From contig OY754339.1 of assembly GCA_963573305.1 (NCBI GenBank), positions 13,935,941 through 13,999,940 of the forward strand: a DNA stretch of 64,000 bases, given 5' to 3'. Origin of the DNA: Pyrrhosoma nymphula. Lineage: Eukaryota; Arthropoda; Insecta; Odonata; Coenagrionidae. Positions 33,421-43,675 of the stretch are shown in pieces (the stretch's first letter is position 1; the number at the start of each line of letters is the position of its first letter). The notes beneath the pieces are model-generated. The model was not told the origin of the DNA. It did not search any database and saw nothing but the letters and a program-made list of their open reading frames with translations. Made by a program: the position numbers and the translations under genes.

Positions 33421-35700
33421 GTTATTATATCTCCTCTGCTTCCTCAATAACGCCACCGTCAAAACTTCAAATAAGCAAGTGTCAGGTGAACATTTCTCGC
33501 GATATATTATAATTTTTATTTCGGTCCTCAAGCTGCTTTACCCCTGTCGCCTGTCCCGTTTTCAGAGAGGAAACAAGGTCACTCGCGCTGAGTTTCACGG
33601 TCCAAAAAAAACTTTATAAATTCGTTTCTCCTCGACTGAGTTCGTTCTCCGACTCTACTCGGATCATCAAATCATCCATGATAGGTTTGTCCAACTCCTT
33701 CTTCGCTATCAAAGCACTGACAGGACACGTTCGATGAGAAAATCATAAGTATAACTGTGTAGATAGTATTCAACAAGACCGTGTGTGAAACCGAAGAAAA
33801 TTTGATAATGAGACTGAAGATACGATGCACTTTCATGTTATTAAAGTGAATCAGTATGAACAAAGGCAGTTCAAGATGGAAAATGAAAAAAACCTTTGTA
33901 CGCAAATATTTACGAGTGAATACGTTTAAAATTTACAGCATTTTATTCTCAGTCACGGCATTCATCTCACCTCCAAAAATTCCATCAAAAAGACCAGCTG
34001 TCTTCTCCGGCTACCACCTTCGCTTCACCACCACCGCTCTGTCTTCTAAAACTGATGTTGTCTCCGTGAGAGTGAAGCAACGCGGTCTCATGACTTACAA
34101 TATTGCAGGCGGGGGTAAGGGCGTTGAGTGGAAGAGATGCTTTTTCCCATAGATATGGTTCAGACCATTGAGGTAGAGATGGAGAGGGCGCTGGCTATGG
34201 TGGCCAATTCTTGAGGCTGTTAGTGGGCGTGGTCGGCCCGCCATATTTGTTCCCCCTTAGCGCTTATGGGCCGACGCAATAATCTTGAAATTTTACGGTG
34301 TTTTCCATTGATAAATCACATTAAATCAGCATACAATTTTTTCTTGAAAATTCATTCCTCATACATATTTTTTATTTATTAAAATTAATATTAATACGTT
34401 GTCACAGCGAAACACCATAGAAAAATTGAGTAGAGTCCATAGCTTTAAGTAACTATTATGTGTTTCCAGAATTAATTACTTGAAATTTTCAACAGAAGGT
34501 AGTTATTCTCGCTTTCTATCCGCTAATGCATCCACTCGTCCGTGCTATCCAAAGGCAAACAAGGAAAGAATAGGGGGAAGCAATGTGGTGACTATTTTGG
34601 TTGTCAGTTTACAGTTTGATGACGCCATGCCATCTCCATTTACCTCAATGGTTCGGGTGAAGGAAGAAGAGAATTCAGGAAGGATGCGATGTGGGATGGA
34701 CTGACGAAGAAGTGCTTGGTGGAGGGCGAGGAGTGGAGTGGAAACGGATGAGTGACGTCCGTAGAGAGGGAGAGACTTGGATTGGCAGAGGTGGGGGCCC
34801 TAGAAATGTTTTGTTAAAGCGGAGGGAGATTAATGTTGGCCAAGAGAGAGGGAAAATTGTGAGAATTTTATATTTCATGGCATCAGAGAGGAAATTTTCT
34901 TACAAATAATAAGGGTCAATGAATGAGTGAAAATCTCTATGCTTAGAAATAGTTCTGTAGTCCATGAAAAAAAAATTTAAACATTGGAATACACTTATTA
35001 TTACTACGATGAAGAAGTATAATGATTTGGTGAAATAGCAACCACTCATGTCAAATTGACAAGACTACACTACGGAAAAACATGACTTATCATTCACATC
35101 ATTTTTTAGGAAAAAGTGAAACGAGATGGAATCATGACATTGATGCGCCAGCTCAAGAAAAAAGAGCCTTTGCAAAGATCTTAATCTAAAACGTTTACCC
35201 GGGAAGATAAGTGTTTGTCCTTCATTTGAATATAAATAGAACAAATGCATTTTCTTGCACGGGACCCGGTTTACATCTTCGTTTCCCAAACATTTTCGAG
35301 CCAATACTCCATTGCTTCCATAAACCTATGCCCAACGCCCCCCAATCGTTAGCTTTCCAAACAATAGACTACACGGTAAACTCAATAAGATTATGAAGAT
35401 AAAATCAAAAGCGAATTCGATTAATCTAATGTTTATTTAAAATTAAATTGACTGATAGTTTATCCATCCAGGGTATTTATGTACATGTATATTTCCTATA
35501 GTCAGTCAGGGCTTATATAAAAATAAATAATCAAAAGAAATTATTACAAGATTTTAATTACTATTAACACGTTGAATCCTTACTTTACAGTTTGAAGTAA
35601 CAAGTGTGGAAAAGTTTAAATTGTTCTCCACATGTGGAAACTATTAAACGGAGTTTTTTAGTTACCTATTTTAACGTAGGTAAAGGAAGTTTGCCAAAGA
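33421..35700. other. unannotated stretch
   Basis: AT-rich with moderate-GC patches (34060-34260 and 34660-34830). Open frames up to 98 codons have no family I can name. Confidence 0.35.
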
Positions 35701-35710
35701 CCTATGGCCT

Positions 35711-35904
35711 TCGCCGGCCTCGGTTGCGGCGAGATAACCTCCTCGCCTGCTAACCCGAAGGTCGTGGGTTTGAGTCCCGTCTGGATGAGTTTTTCTCCGT
35801 TCGGGGCATGGATGTTAATGGGTCATATGTAATGAGTTAATTGTAAGAAAGGTCTGTGAAGACCTAAATGCACTCGAAAATAAAGACGAAATTATTATTA
35901 TTAT
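35711..35904 (+). repeat. tRNA-derived SINE with (ATT)n tail, full length
   Basis: Head GGCCTCGGTTGCGGCGAGAT, then CCTCGCCTGCTAACCCGAAG and B box GGTTTGAGTCC (35767-35777). The body has GGATGAGTTTTTCTCCGTTC and GGCATGGATGTTAATG. The tail is (ATT)n at 35890-35904. It is the best-preserved SINE in the window and the same family as the minus-strand copy at 30.1-30.3 kb. The insertion abuts an hAT-like end. Confidence 0.7.
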
Positions 35905-36032
35905 GGACAACGTTCGGTGAGTACCCTGCCTTTAACGCCCCCCTGACACCTCCTTGTTTTACTTCGCCCCCATAGACCAAAGCACCGCCCCTAGGAGGGG
36001 GTGGTAGCGCCCAATTTGGGAACCACTGGTTT
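35905..36032 (-). mobile_element. hAT-like terminal fragment
   Basis: Minus strand begins CAGTGGTTCCCAAATTGGGC, then GCTACCACCCCCTCCTAGGGG. CAGTGGTTCCCAA is a classic hAT terminal inverted repeat. The partner end was not found, and the fragment is cut off by, or joined to, the SINE tail at 35904. Confidence 0.5.
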
Positions 36033-36139
36033 ACATTTTTATTCGTAGCCACGAATTGGAAAAATTGCTCGGCAACCGGGAGTCATTCATTATTTCGCAG
36101 TCGCAAGGTCCTTGACGCAAAGAGTCGTGGCGGTCGGGG

Positions 36140-36680
36140 ACAACAGAACCGGATTGAGGACGTCTTCTCCCAAAGGAGAGAACCCTTCCTCTTCGACGAT
36201 CCATATCTCGGGCCCTTCTCGCAAGACTCTTTCCTCAACTGTCGCAAGAGCCGCCCCGAGGTCTTCACTTGTTCTCGAGGGGGTTCCTCCTTCCTCCGCT
36301 CAATCGCACACTCGAGTGAACACCCATCTGCCGTCGTATCTCGCCCCATCGAAGACCCTCCTCTTGTCGTCTGGTGTTGATCATTCCCCTCTCCTCCCTT
36401 TGTGTTCTCCCTCCCCCCCTAAAGTGGTACGCAATGTGCTTCCCCCTCCCTTTATCAATCCCCCTCTCCTCCCCCCCCCCCCCCGGTTAAAACCCTCATC
36501 CCCTCTCTTGCTCTCTCTTGAACACTCTCTCTCTCTCCCCTCCTCCTGCTCCCCCATCATCTCCCTCTCTCTCTCTCTTTGTCGTTCGGCTTGTGTCGAG
36601 CGGTTGGTCCTCTTCCCGCTCGATTCAATCCTTCTTGCCTTGAAAAGCTTCCTTCCTCAAGAGACAACTGTTTTGAATTG
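36140..36680. repeat. pyrimidine-rich island with poly-C and (CT)n
   Basis: Contains C runs (about 14 Cs ending at 36484) and CTCTCTCTC tracts (36520-36580). It gives a 194-codon Ser/Pro/Leu-rich frame at 36112-36696. The frame has no domain, and its residues follow the base composition, so I do not call a gene. Confidence 0.45.
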
Positions 36681-36757
36681 GACACCCGCTGCTTAATCTT
36701 GGCTTCGCTGTTTTGGGATCACCAAAAATAAGTTCCAGATCATGATCAACGAGCGAT

Positions 36758-37315
36758 GAGGTTCAGGTGGTTGGAGTGATTTCTATATGCATTTACATTT
36801 CCGTGAAAATTGACGTACGTGTTCTAATAAATGATATCTATAGATAAAAGTGAAAAAATTGCGGAATATCCATACGGTTTTTTATGGCAATTCGTTGCTA
36901 TTTTAACACGCAGCCTTATGGTACATGAAATATATTTTGTAATAATTCGATTAAATGTGTACATATTTTTTTAAACGCGAAATAATACATTTCTCATTAT
37001 TATAATTGCTGCCAACTAATATCAAGGTGCCACGCCGAGTTCAGTATTCGAAAAAAACAACACATTTCAATATATTTTCGTCTAAATGTCGAATGCCACG
37101 CCGAAAACTTGTCATAACATTCTTTAATGAAGGAAAAAATATGAATCTTGTATCATTAACTCTAGTGCTTCCATCGTTAGTTCTAACGCATAAACAGATG
37201 CACTGAAATGAATTTTTGTTCTTGTTTTTTTTTCTCGAGTTACTTAAAAAATTATTAAATTGCGCTCTGAAAGACCCATGGTTACCGCTCCTGCCACGGT
37301 GATCTCACGGCGCTC
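36758..37315 (-). repeat. family B element, copy B6
   Basis: Starts TTCAGGTGGTTGGAGTGATTT and ends near GGTTACCGCTCCTGCCACGGT. Shared blocks include 'gataaaagtgaaaaaattgc', 'atgaaatatattttgtaataattcgatta' and 'aatatcaaggtgccac'. The first two match B1 at 2.66-3.34 kb closely. Confidence 0.6.
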
Positions 37316-37319
37316 CTCT

Positions 37320-38425
37320 CAAGCAAATGCGCGATTAGGTGGTTTAAATTAGTTGAAGTCACACTGCTTGAAATCTTTCACTGTAACATGTATAAATCTA
37401 TGAATGTAGCATTGTCATATATCACGACGTCGTGTGTAATTTTGTGTGTGCGTGCTTTGTGCAACCCTTATCCGTATCCTGCATTTGAAACACATCGTGG
37501 ATCAATGAAGCAAGTATTTTCATTTCAAATTAAAATTTCATATTAGTTCATGACGAGACAGTTATATAATAGCAAATGTTGTATCAATATATTACTTTGA
37601 TTATGTGGAAAGAGCAACTCCATGTATCCAATCGATTTATGTTAATATTTAGATGATTCTTCTTCATGACCTATTTTTTTATAATTCAATACATGTTTTT
37701 TTTCTTCTAATTGACCTATATCTCCCGAAGAAAATAAATATATATTGAGTTATATTATTATTTGGTTAGCGATATTTCTCGAAAAACGAATTTAATGAGC
37801 TTGCTATTTAAATATTGATAGTTATTAGTGAAGTCGGATGGAGTGCAAATGTAGTTGGGTATTATTTTTTCTATGCAAATCTATAACTAAACTGAGAGTC
37901 TCCTATCCCAATTCTAAAATTGCTAATACCTATACATAAAGTATGAGTAAAAATAATTATACACACAGTAAGACATATTAACAAGCAATGGAAATATTTT
38001 CCTAGCTATAGTATTATTGGTAACCTTATATTCAAGTAAGACGGTTTAAATATTCCATCCAAAACGTTCCATGAATTTTCATGGCCCTAGCTAATTTATC
38101 TTTCATCAAATTTGCTTTTATACGCCAAGTGATAGTTACAGAACTGGCCTCGAGGTGGGGGGTGGGAAGTCTTATGGAAGAGGCTTTTGACATTCTGCGT
38201 CGCAGTCGGGTGTTATCTCATATATCTCGTGTTATTTGAAGGTTACCCCCAGACTGAATGATTAATGAAACAGTCTTCGATCCGAGGCACTGGCGTTCCA
38301 AAAGACTTCTCTCCTTGACCGCCTTTTGTTCGATTAGGTACGGTCGAGTGTACCCTCAAAAAGTATAGCGTACCACTTTGAGCCAAATGTGATTACGTCA
38401 ACCTGAGAGGGACAAATACAAACTC
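37320..38425. other. unannotated AT-rich stretch
   Basis: Nothing is recognised beyond AT-rich sequence, and no repeat ends were found. Confidence 0.4.
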
Positions 38426-38429
38426 ACAA

Positions 38430-39790
38430 TAATGTTAACTGTGTCATAGTACAGCGACAGCAAAGTTGGTGCATCAAAATAATAGTTACATTTGCACTCT
38501 CTCCTAATAATGTTTCGTCTGCTACACTTCTTGCTCTTTTTCCGAACTTTCCTTTTAGGCTTTTCACCGTTTTCCAAAACTTTCGTTGGTTATGATGATA
38601 GTTTTCTTCCACTTCATTACCAAACTCTTCCCAACATTCTTTCTTTGCTTGTCTTACTGCTTGCTTCGACTCATTTCTCTTCTGTACATACTTTCACCAA
38701 GCCTCATTTGTTTTATCTCTAATCCACAATTGCCAGGCAACCTTTTTATACTTAATTTTTCCTTTAACATGTTTATTCCACCACTTTCTCTTTTTAGCCT
38801 CCGTATTCACTGTTTACACTCCACAGATTTCTCTCGTTTTATTTAGAATGGTTTCTTTCAATACCCTCCAGCCTAATTCAATTTGATCCACCTCACTTTC
38901 AACACTTGTTACTTCTTCCATTCTCTTTCGTAGCTCTGCTGTTACTAGGTCTCGATATTCCGTTTTCTTTATTCATCTCTAAGTTATCGAACCTTCAACA
39001 TCTCATAAGGCGAATCCTTTCTAGTTTTCAGAGGGCGCAGCCGCAGCTTCATGATTAGTAGTCTATGTTCTGTGCTTAGTTCAGCGCTTCTGTTACATCT
39101 TTTACAGCATACCTCATTCTTCTTGTGTAAGTGAAATAATCTATCACACTTCTCGCTCCTCTGTTCTTAGACTCAAAAATAATTTTATGCGTTATTCTAT
39201 GCGGAAAAAAGGTGTTGCCAATCATCAGATCGTTATCTATGCAAAAATCGATCATCTTCTCTCCGTTTGTGTTAATTACTTGCTCTCGACTATGCGGCTC
39301 AATTGATTCATGTCCTCGTTCTAGGTTCCTGCCTATTCTGGAGTTCCAATCTCCCATTATCACAATGTGTCTGGTCTGTTCTCTTGCCTTGTCTACAGTT
39401 TCCTGCAGTTGAGTGTAGAAAAGATATGTCTCAAGCTGTTCCATGCCCTCAGTTGGGGCATATACCTGTTTCAATGATATTTTTTCCTGCATTTCCAGAT
39501 TCACTTTTACTATTCTTGAATTCACTGGCTCCCATTCCATTACTCTGTCTCTATAAATACCCTCTATTACCATGCCCACTCCTTCTTTTGCTCTACTGCG
39601 ATGTTCTACCCCAGAGTAAAACATTTAATATCCATCTTTCAACGCTAATTCTCCAAACCCTTTCTTTTTCGTCTCACTTATACCCAGAATCCTCAGTTTG
39701 TACTTTTTCATCTCATCTACAATTTCACACTCCTTTCCAGTGAGTGATGTTATGTTCCATGTACCAAAAATCGTGTCCGTTCGTTCGCTC
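38430..39790 (-). pseudogene. LINE ORF2: endonuclease domain and start of RT region
   Basis: This is the largest retroelement piece in the window. On the minus strand from about 39790 it reads FGTWNITSLTGKECEIVDEM and LRILGISETKKKG (Asn and Glu of an AP-type endonuclease), then a TAA at 39625-39627. The open frame 39624-39076 follows, with GVGMVIEGIYRDRV, TRHIVIMGDWNSRIG (the GDWN metal-site motif), and RGARSVIDYFTYTRRMRY. A frameshift near 39080 leads to STEHRLLIMKLRLRP (the catalytic His region). More stops and shifts precede the linker, KKRKWWNKHVKGKIKYKKVA and QAVRQAKKECWEEF, which leads into RT. The RT palm itself is absent. Such EN domains nick target DNA for target-primed reverse transcription. 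This copy is dead. Confidence 0.85.
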
Positions 39791-40222
39791 TGTCTATTAA
39801 TCCGTCAGGCTCTCTCTGTTATACTCTGAATAATTAACTTCACTCAGGTGGGTTATTGGCCCTACCGAGCTAGCCGGTTGGAGGGGCTGCCTCCTAAGCC
39901 TACCGGCTGGCTGTTTTCTGTCAGGGTTGTCTCCCTTAGCCTTCAAAGATCCCTCTCCTAACCACAAGGCAATTGTCTCTGTCCTGATATACCCCGGTCA
40001 GTCGGGTTGCCTCTTCCGCCAGTTCAGCCGTACCGAAGTCCATCTTCTCCTCCTTCGCTGCCATTGTGGGCTTCACCGTGACCCTGGCTAGGGACCCTTA
40101 CGGGGTGCTACCATCCGGGCCAGATGAACCCCGTTTTTTTACGAGGTTGTTACTCCTATGACTCCTACTTCCTGTCTCTTAGAGACAGGCCCTGGGCTTG
40201 CCATCAGTATAGCGGAGTTGAG
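39791..40222 (-). mobile_element. probable 5' leader of the same LINE
   Basis: This more GC-rich block lies directly upstream (minus sense) of the endonuclease frame. A frame starting MAAKEEKMDFGTAELAEEAT runs for about 40 codons before stops, then broken sequence leads into the endonuclease. No zinc-knuckle ORF1 is visible. The upstream edge at about 40222 is where base composition falls abruptly to AT-rich. Confidence 0.45.
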
Positions 40223-40250
40223 GCCGACTTACGATTTAACAAATTCTGTT

Positions 40251-40290
40251 ATATTTATAAATCGGATTTTTACATCCGATTTTTAAATAT
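40251..40290. repeat. hairpin-forming inverted repeat
   Basis: ATATTTATAAATCGGAT and its near-exact inverted copy (16 of 17) are separated by 6 bases. It lies about 30 bp beyond the 5' edge of the LINE leader. Confidence 0.6.
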
Positions 40291-40436
40291 GACATCACCA
40301 TGAACATAATTTATATGAAAAAAAACCAATCACCTGTTATTTATTAGCAGGAATTTAATATGCATATGAGTATGAACATACTCATTTATTGAATGGTACC
40401 AATAAATTTGAAAATATGCATGCACAAAAACGTAAA

Positions 40437-40590
40437 AGCTTTCGGGTTTAGAACCCTTTCAACCAATCCCGTTTACCAACAACCAGCCCAGTGCCAATCC
40501 TAATCCTATACCCTCAACTCCAGTGCTGACATTCCTTGGTAGTGATCTCCTCTAGCTGAAGAAGGGTTTTAAACCCTAAAGCTTCCCAAA
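40437..40590. mobile_element. inverted-repeat unit with hammerhead-like arms
   Basis: The ends AAGCTTTCGGGTTTAGAACC (left) and AAGGGTTTTAAACCCTAAAG (right) are inverted copies. The right arm reads CTGAAGA (40558-40564), one base, GGGTTTTAAACCC, TAAA, GCTT. The left arm on the minus strand reads GGGTTCTAAACCC, GAAA, GCTT. This has the same grammar as the other hammerhead-like loci, but with G12 changed in one arm and the CTGANGA box decayed in the other. Assignment to Penelope-like elements is tentative. Confidence 0.35.
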
Positions 40591-42089
40591 GCAGTGGACA
40601 CCGTTGTCATCATGGATCATCTACCAGGGGGGTCCACTGATTTACCTAACTATCATTTCCAACCTCAACGTCTTGTTGCTAGTATGTATGTTTATATTTA
40701 TTGCCATCTCTTATTATTCTTATACTACTTATAAAAATTATCCCCATGGCTTAAAAAATATCTCATTTGGTCAAACATTGCCTTGGGACAGTTTAAATAT
40801 CCACAGAAAATCCGTTTGGCGCTAGTGCGGCGGGGAAAGATCTCATATGTGTGGTAATACCAATATATCAAACACTTTATACTACTTTTAGAGCTACTTT
40901 CCAAAAAATAGGAGTACGTATTCCTTGGGTTTAGTGTTGTTGTGCGCTCCGGATACGCATAAAAAGTAATCTCAGGTCTCGTCGGAAATGCCACGGTGTG
41001 CCGTTCACAATTTTTCACAATTATATTTTATAATTTAAACAAATTTATAACCCACCGTAAAATAAATTTGATGAGTTTGTAAATAACCTACATTTCTGAA
41101 GGCATTTCCAGCGTAGGGCTTGAATGTAATACTTAAAATTCCACCTTTAAGAGGTATATTTCTTTATTTACTGAGAATTACAGTCATAAAGAACAAGGGT
41201 ATTGTGCCATTAACATTACTATCGTTTCTTCATCCTTCTTATGATTTGTCAAATTCTAAAATGAAATATGAATGTGGTCTCCCTTATGAATGTCATGGGA
41301 ATATCCTCAAACTCTCCTAAAGGAACCCGCGTAAGGAGAAGAGCGCTTCCGTAGCCCCTTGGCCACGAGGAAGGGGCGCTGGGATGGATTCTTAAAGATT
41401 GAGAGAGGCGGGGGTGGAATGGGAGGGAGCGTTCATTCTCCCCTTTCCCTCATTCTCTTATCTCCTCCGCCCCGCGTGAAACCCCGCGTCTCCCTCCCTC
41501 ACCTCCTCCTCCCACTCTTCCTTACCCTTGAAGAACCCCCGCTCTAATCTATCCCTCGCTCATCGCCTTAATCTCCGCGCCGTGACCCCTCCGCCGCTCG
41601 CGCCTCCCGCCACCCACCGCCCGTCGAGGAAACGAAAGTCCACACCCCCCCAACCCTCGTTCCCTGAGAAACGGACGCGTCTACCCCCACCCCCACGACA
41701 CGACACGAGGGGGGTCGCGGGAATTGTAGCCACCCCCCTCGTATCACGCGAGTGATACAGGAAATGGAGGGGAGGTGCCTTTTAGACGCGCTCTCCCTCT
41801 CACTCCCACCCATTTGCATGACCCCTCTCTCTCAGAGGTCGAAGGTCGAGGTGAAACGCCAAAGCGTTGACCCGGCGGTGAACCTCCCTGGGTGCGGTCG
41901 CGGTCGCCGTCAGAGCTGCCTCGCGCGGCACGCATGGTCTCCCGAGTAAGCGCTTTCGAAGCAAACGCTTCTCCCAAAAAGCGAGTTGCTTAGTGCGCTT
42001 CGCGGATCGTCTTTAACCTTTAAAGGACTTGCGTGCATTTAAATGTACACTGGAATGCATATAATATATAATATAATTACAAAACGTTA
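40591..42089. other. unannotated stretch with a GC-rich island (41340-41960)
   Basis: The first part (to about 41340) is AT-rich without a recognisable feature. From 41340 to 41960 the sequence is CpG- and C-rich, with frames of 61-83 codons on both strands of low complexity. I do not support a gene in it. Confidence 0.4.
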
Positions 42090-42620
42090 CAAGTAGGCAA
42101 TCGCCTGGTGGTCAAATTAACATAAGCATAAGAAAATACACATGACATTTTCAAAACACTTCCAAATAAACCATTACAGAATCGAGGAACACTCATTTCT
42201 AAAACATTTTAACGTTAGCGGGAAAGATCTCAAAAATTACTTCAGGTAACTCATTCTACTCCTTTATACCTCAATTTAAGAAAGATTGTTTCAAGATATC
42301 CGTTTTCTGCTTTCTACATTTAATTTTGTACTTGTGGTCATGTCTTCCTGTGTAGCAGGGTGAGTCTAGCCTTTGATTTATTTCCTCCCAAGCCCGTTCT
42401 TTTGTAATTGCTTTGTATATCCCGCATAACCGGTTTATGTTCCTCCTTAATTTCAAAGGTTTCCAACCCAGATATGCCAGTATGACTGTGACACTGTCAC
42501 ACCTTTTGTGTCTGCCTAAAACATACCTGGCTGCCTTCCTTTGTACTTTATCCAGCTTGAAAATATTTGTTTTTGATTGGACTTATATCGGAATGAGGAG
42601 ACCATCGGCCGTGCGTACGG
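42090..42620 (-). pseudogene. LINE 3' end, RT C-terminal relic
   Basis: Minus strand from about 42570: IFKLDKVQRKAARYVLGRHK, CDSVTVILAYLGWKPLKLRR, INRLCGIYKAITKERAWEEI and RHDHKYKIKCRKQKTDILKQ, then a stop at 42271-42273 and further downstream remnants (NELPEVIFEIFP in another frame). 'KVQRKAARYV ... YLGWKPLxxRR' is the same post-RT signature as at 25 kb but a different family. The 3' UTR runs to about 42050 and ends in AT-rich repeats. Confidence 0.8.
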
Positions 42621-42733
42621 AAAAATTGTACGCTGTATGTGACATTTAAACCCATAAATGTTTCTATTGATTGTTCAAAATTAAATCCGGCCGGCAGCGC
42701 CCGCAGAAGGAATTTTAATCCGTACGATAAAGT

Positions 42734-43293
42734 TTAAGGTAGTTTGATTGGTAAATCAATTCTCCTAGAGTTTGAAGAATTTGATGTATTTTAAAGAAAA
42801 AAACTCCTATCTTTTTGATTATATCAAAACATTAACCCCTTTCTGAGCTATTTTCCGAGCAATTAGCCTAAAAATATAAGCTGTTTTACATGGGATAGAC
42901 TACGGCTGTGCGCTCCAGAGGGAGAACATCGAAATAAAAAATAGGAACCTCTAACACCTTCGTCAAAAAACTATCGGTGAGTGGTTTATATGTTTTATCA
43001 ACTATTTATAAAAATTAATCTATTACGCACCGCAGTAATTTTTGTATAATACAAAAAAATAACCTGTTGTGAAGGTGATTTTACCGCACGGCGTGAAAAC
43101 ATGAGTCAAGCTAGAGACTTATTTGGCTAAATTTATTTAATTGCTGAGAATTTTGGTCATATATAAACTATATTTTTGCGCCATTTATATTAAAATATTT
43201 ACATCGTGCTTCTTACAGACGCTGAAATTAAAAGAATAAAATTCGAATATGGTCTCCATTATGACTCGATGGGAACTATCTCGCTCCAACTAC
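42734..43293 (+). repeat. family A element, copy A2
   Basis: Starts GTTTAAGGTAGTTTGATTGG and ends CGCTCCAACTACCTTTAGG, a terminal inverted repeat of AAGGTAGTT. It shares 'cgctccagag', 'cgcagtaatttttg', 'gagtcaagctagagactta', 'tgctgagaattttggtcatat' and 'ttcgaatatggtctccatta' with the other copies. Its right end is directly followed by a family B copy. Confidence 0.65.
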
Positions 43294-43675
43294 CTTTAGG
43301 TGACTGTAGTGGTAATCGTGAGTCATTGAGTGCACATTTTTAATAGCTTTCCAAGTAAGTGGTAAAAAAATTCTTGGACCACATTTCACAGGAGTACATC
43401 TGCTTATGCGTTGGAACTCACCATACAGGCAGTAATGAGGACGATACAATAATTTTTTTTTCATTTCCGCCTTAATTTTTTAAAGCATTGTTATAACGGG
43501 TTTTCGATGCGGAAAATCGAAGTTTTAGGCAATATATAAATCTAAACACAGTTTTATGGTCGTCATGATACCTTGATATATAATCCTCGGGCAAACAATC
43601 ATAGTTTTTTACCACTGTAAACAGCGCATTATTTTCCGTATGGCAAGATTTTTAAAAGCGCAAGTACATAATCAG
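43294..43675 (+). repeat. family B element, copy B5, 3'-truncated
   Basis: Begins AGGTGACTGTAGTGGTAATC directly after A2 and shows 'cttggaccacatttcac', 'caccatacaggcag' and 'tgataccttgatata'. Homology fades near 43675, before the 'aaaccaaatcgg' block, so the 3' third is missing. Confidence 0.55.

Noticed and set aside
36112..36696. 194-codon open frame, the longest in the window
   Set aside because: Ser/Pro/Leu-rich and driven by a CT- and C-rich tract; no motif and no mature gene context.
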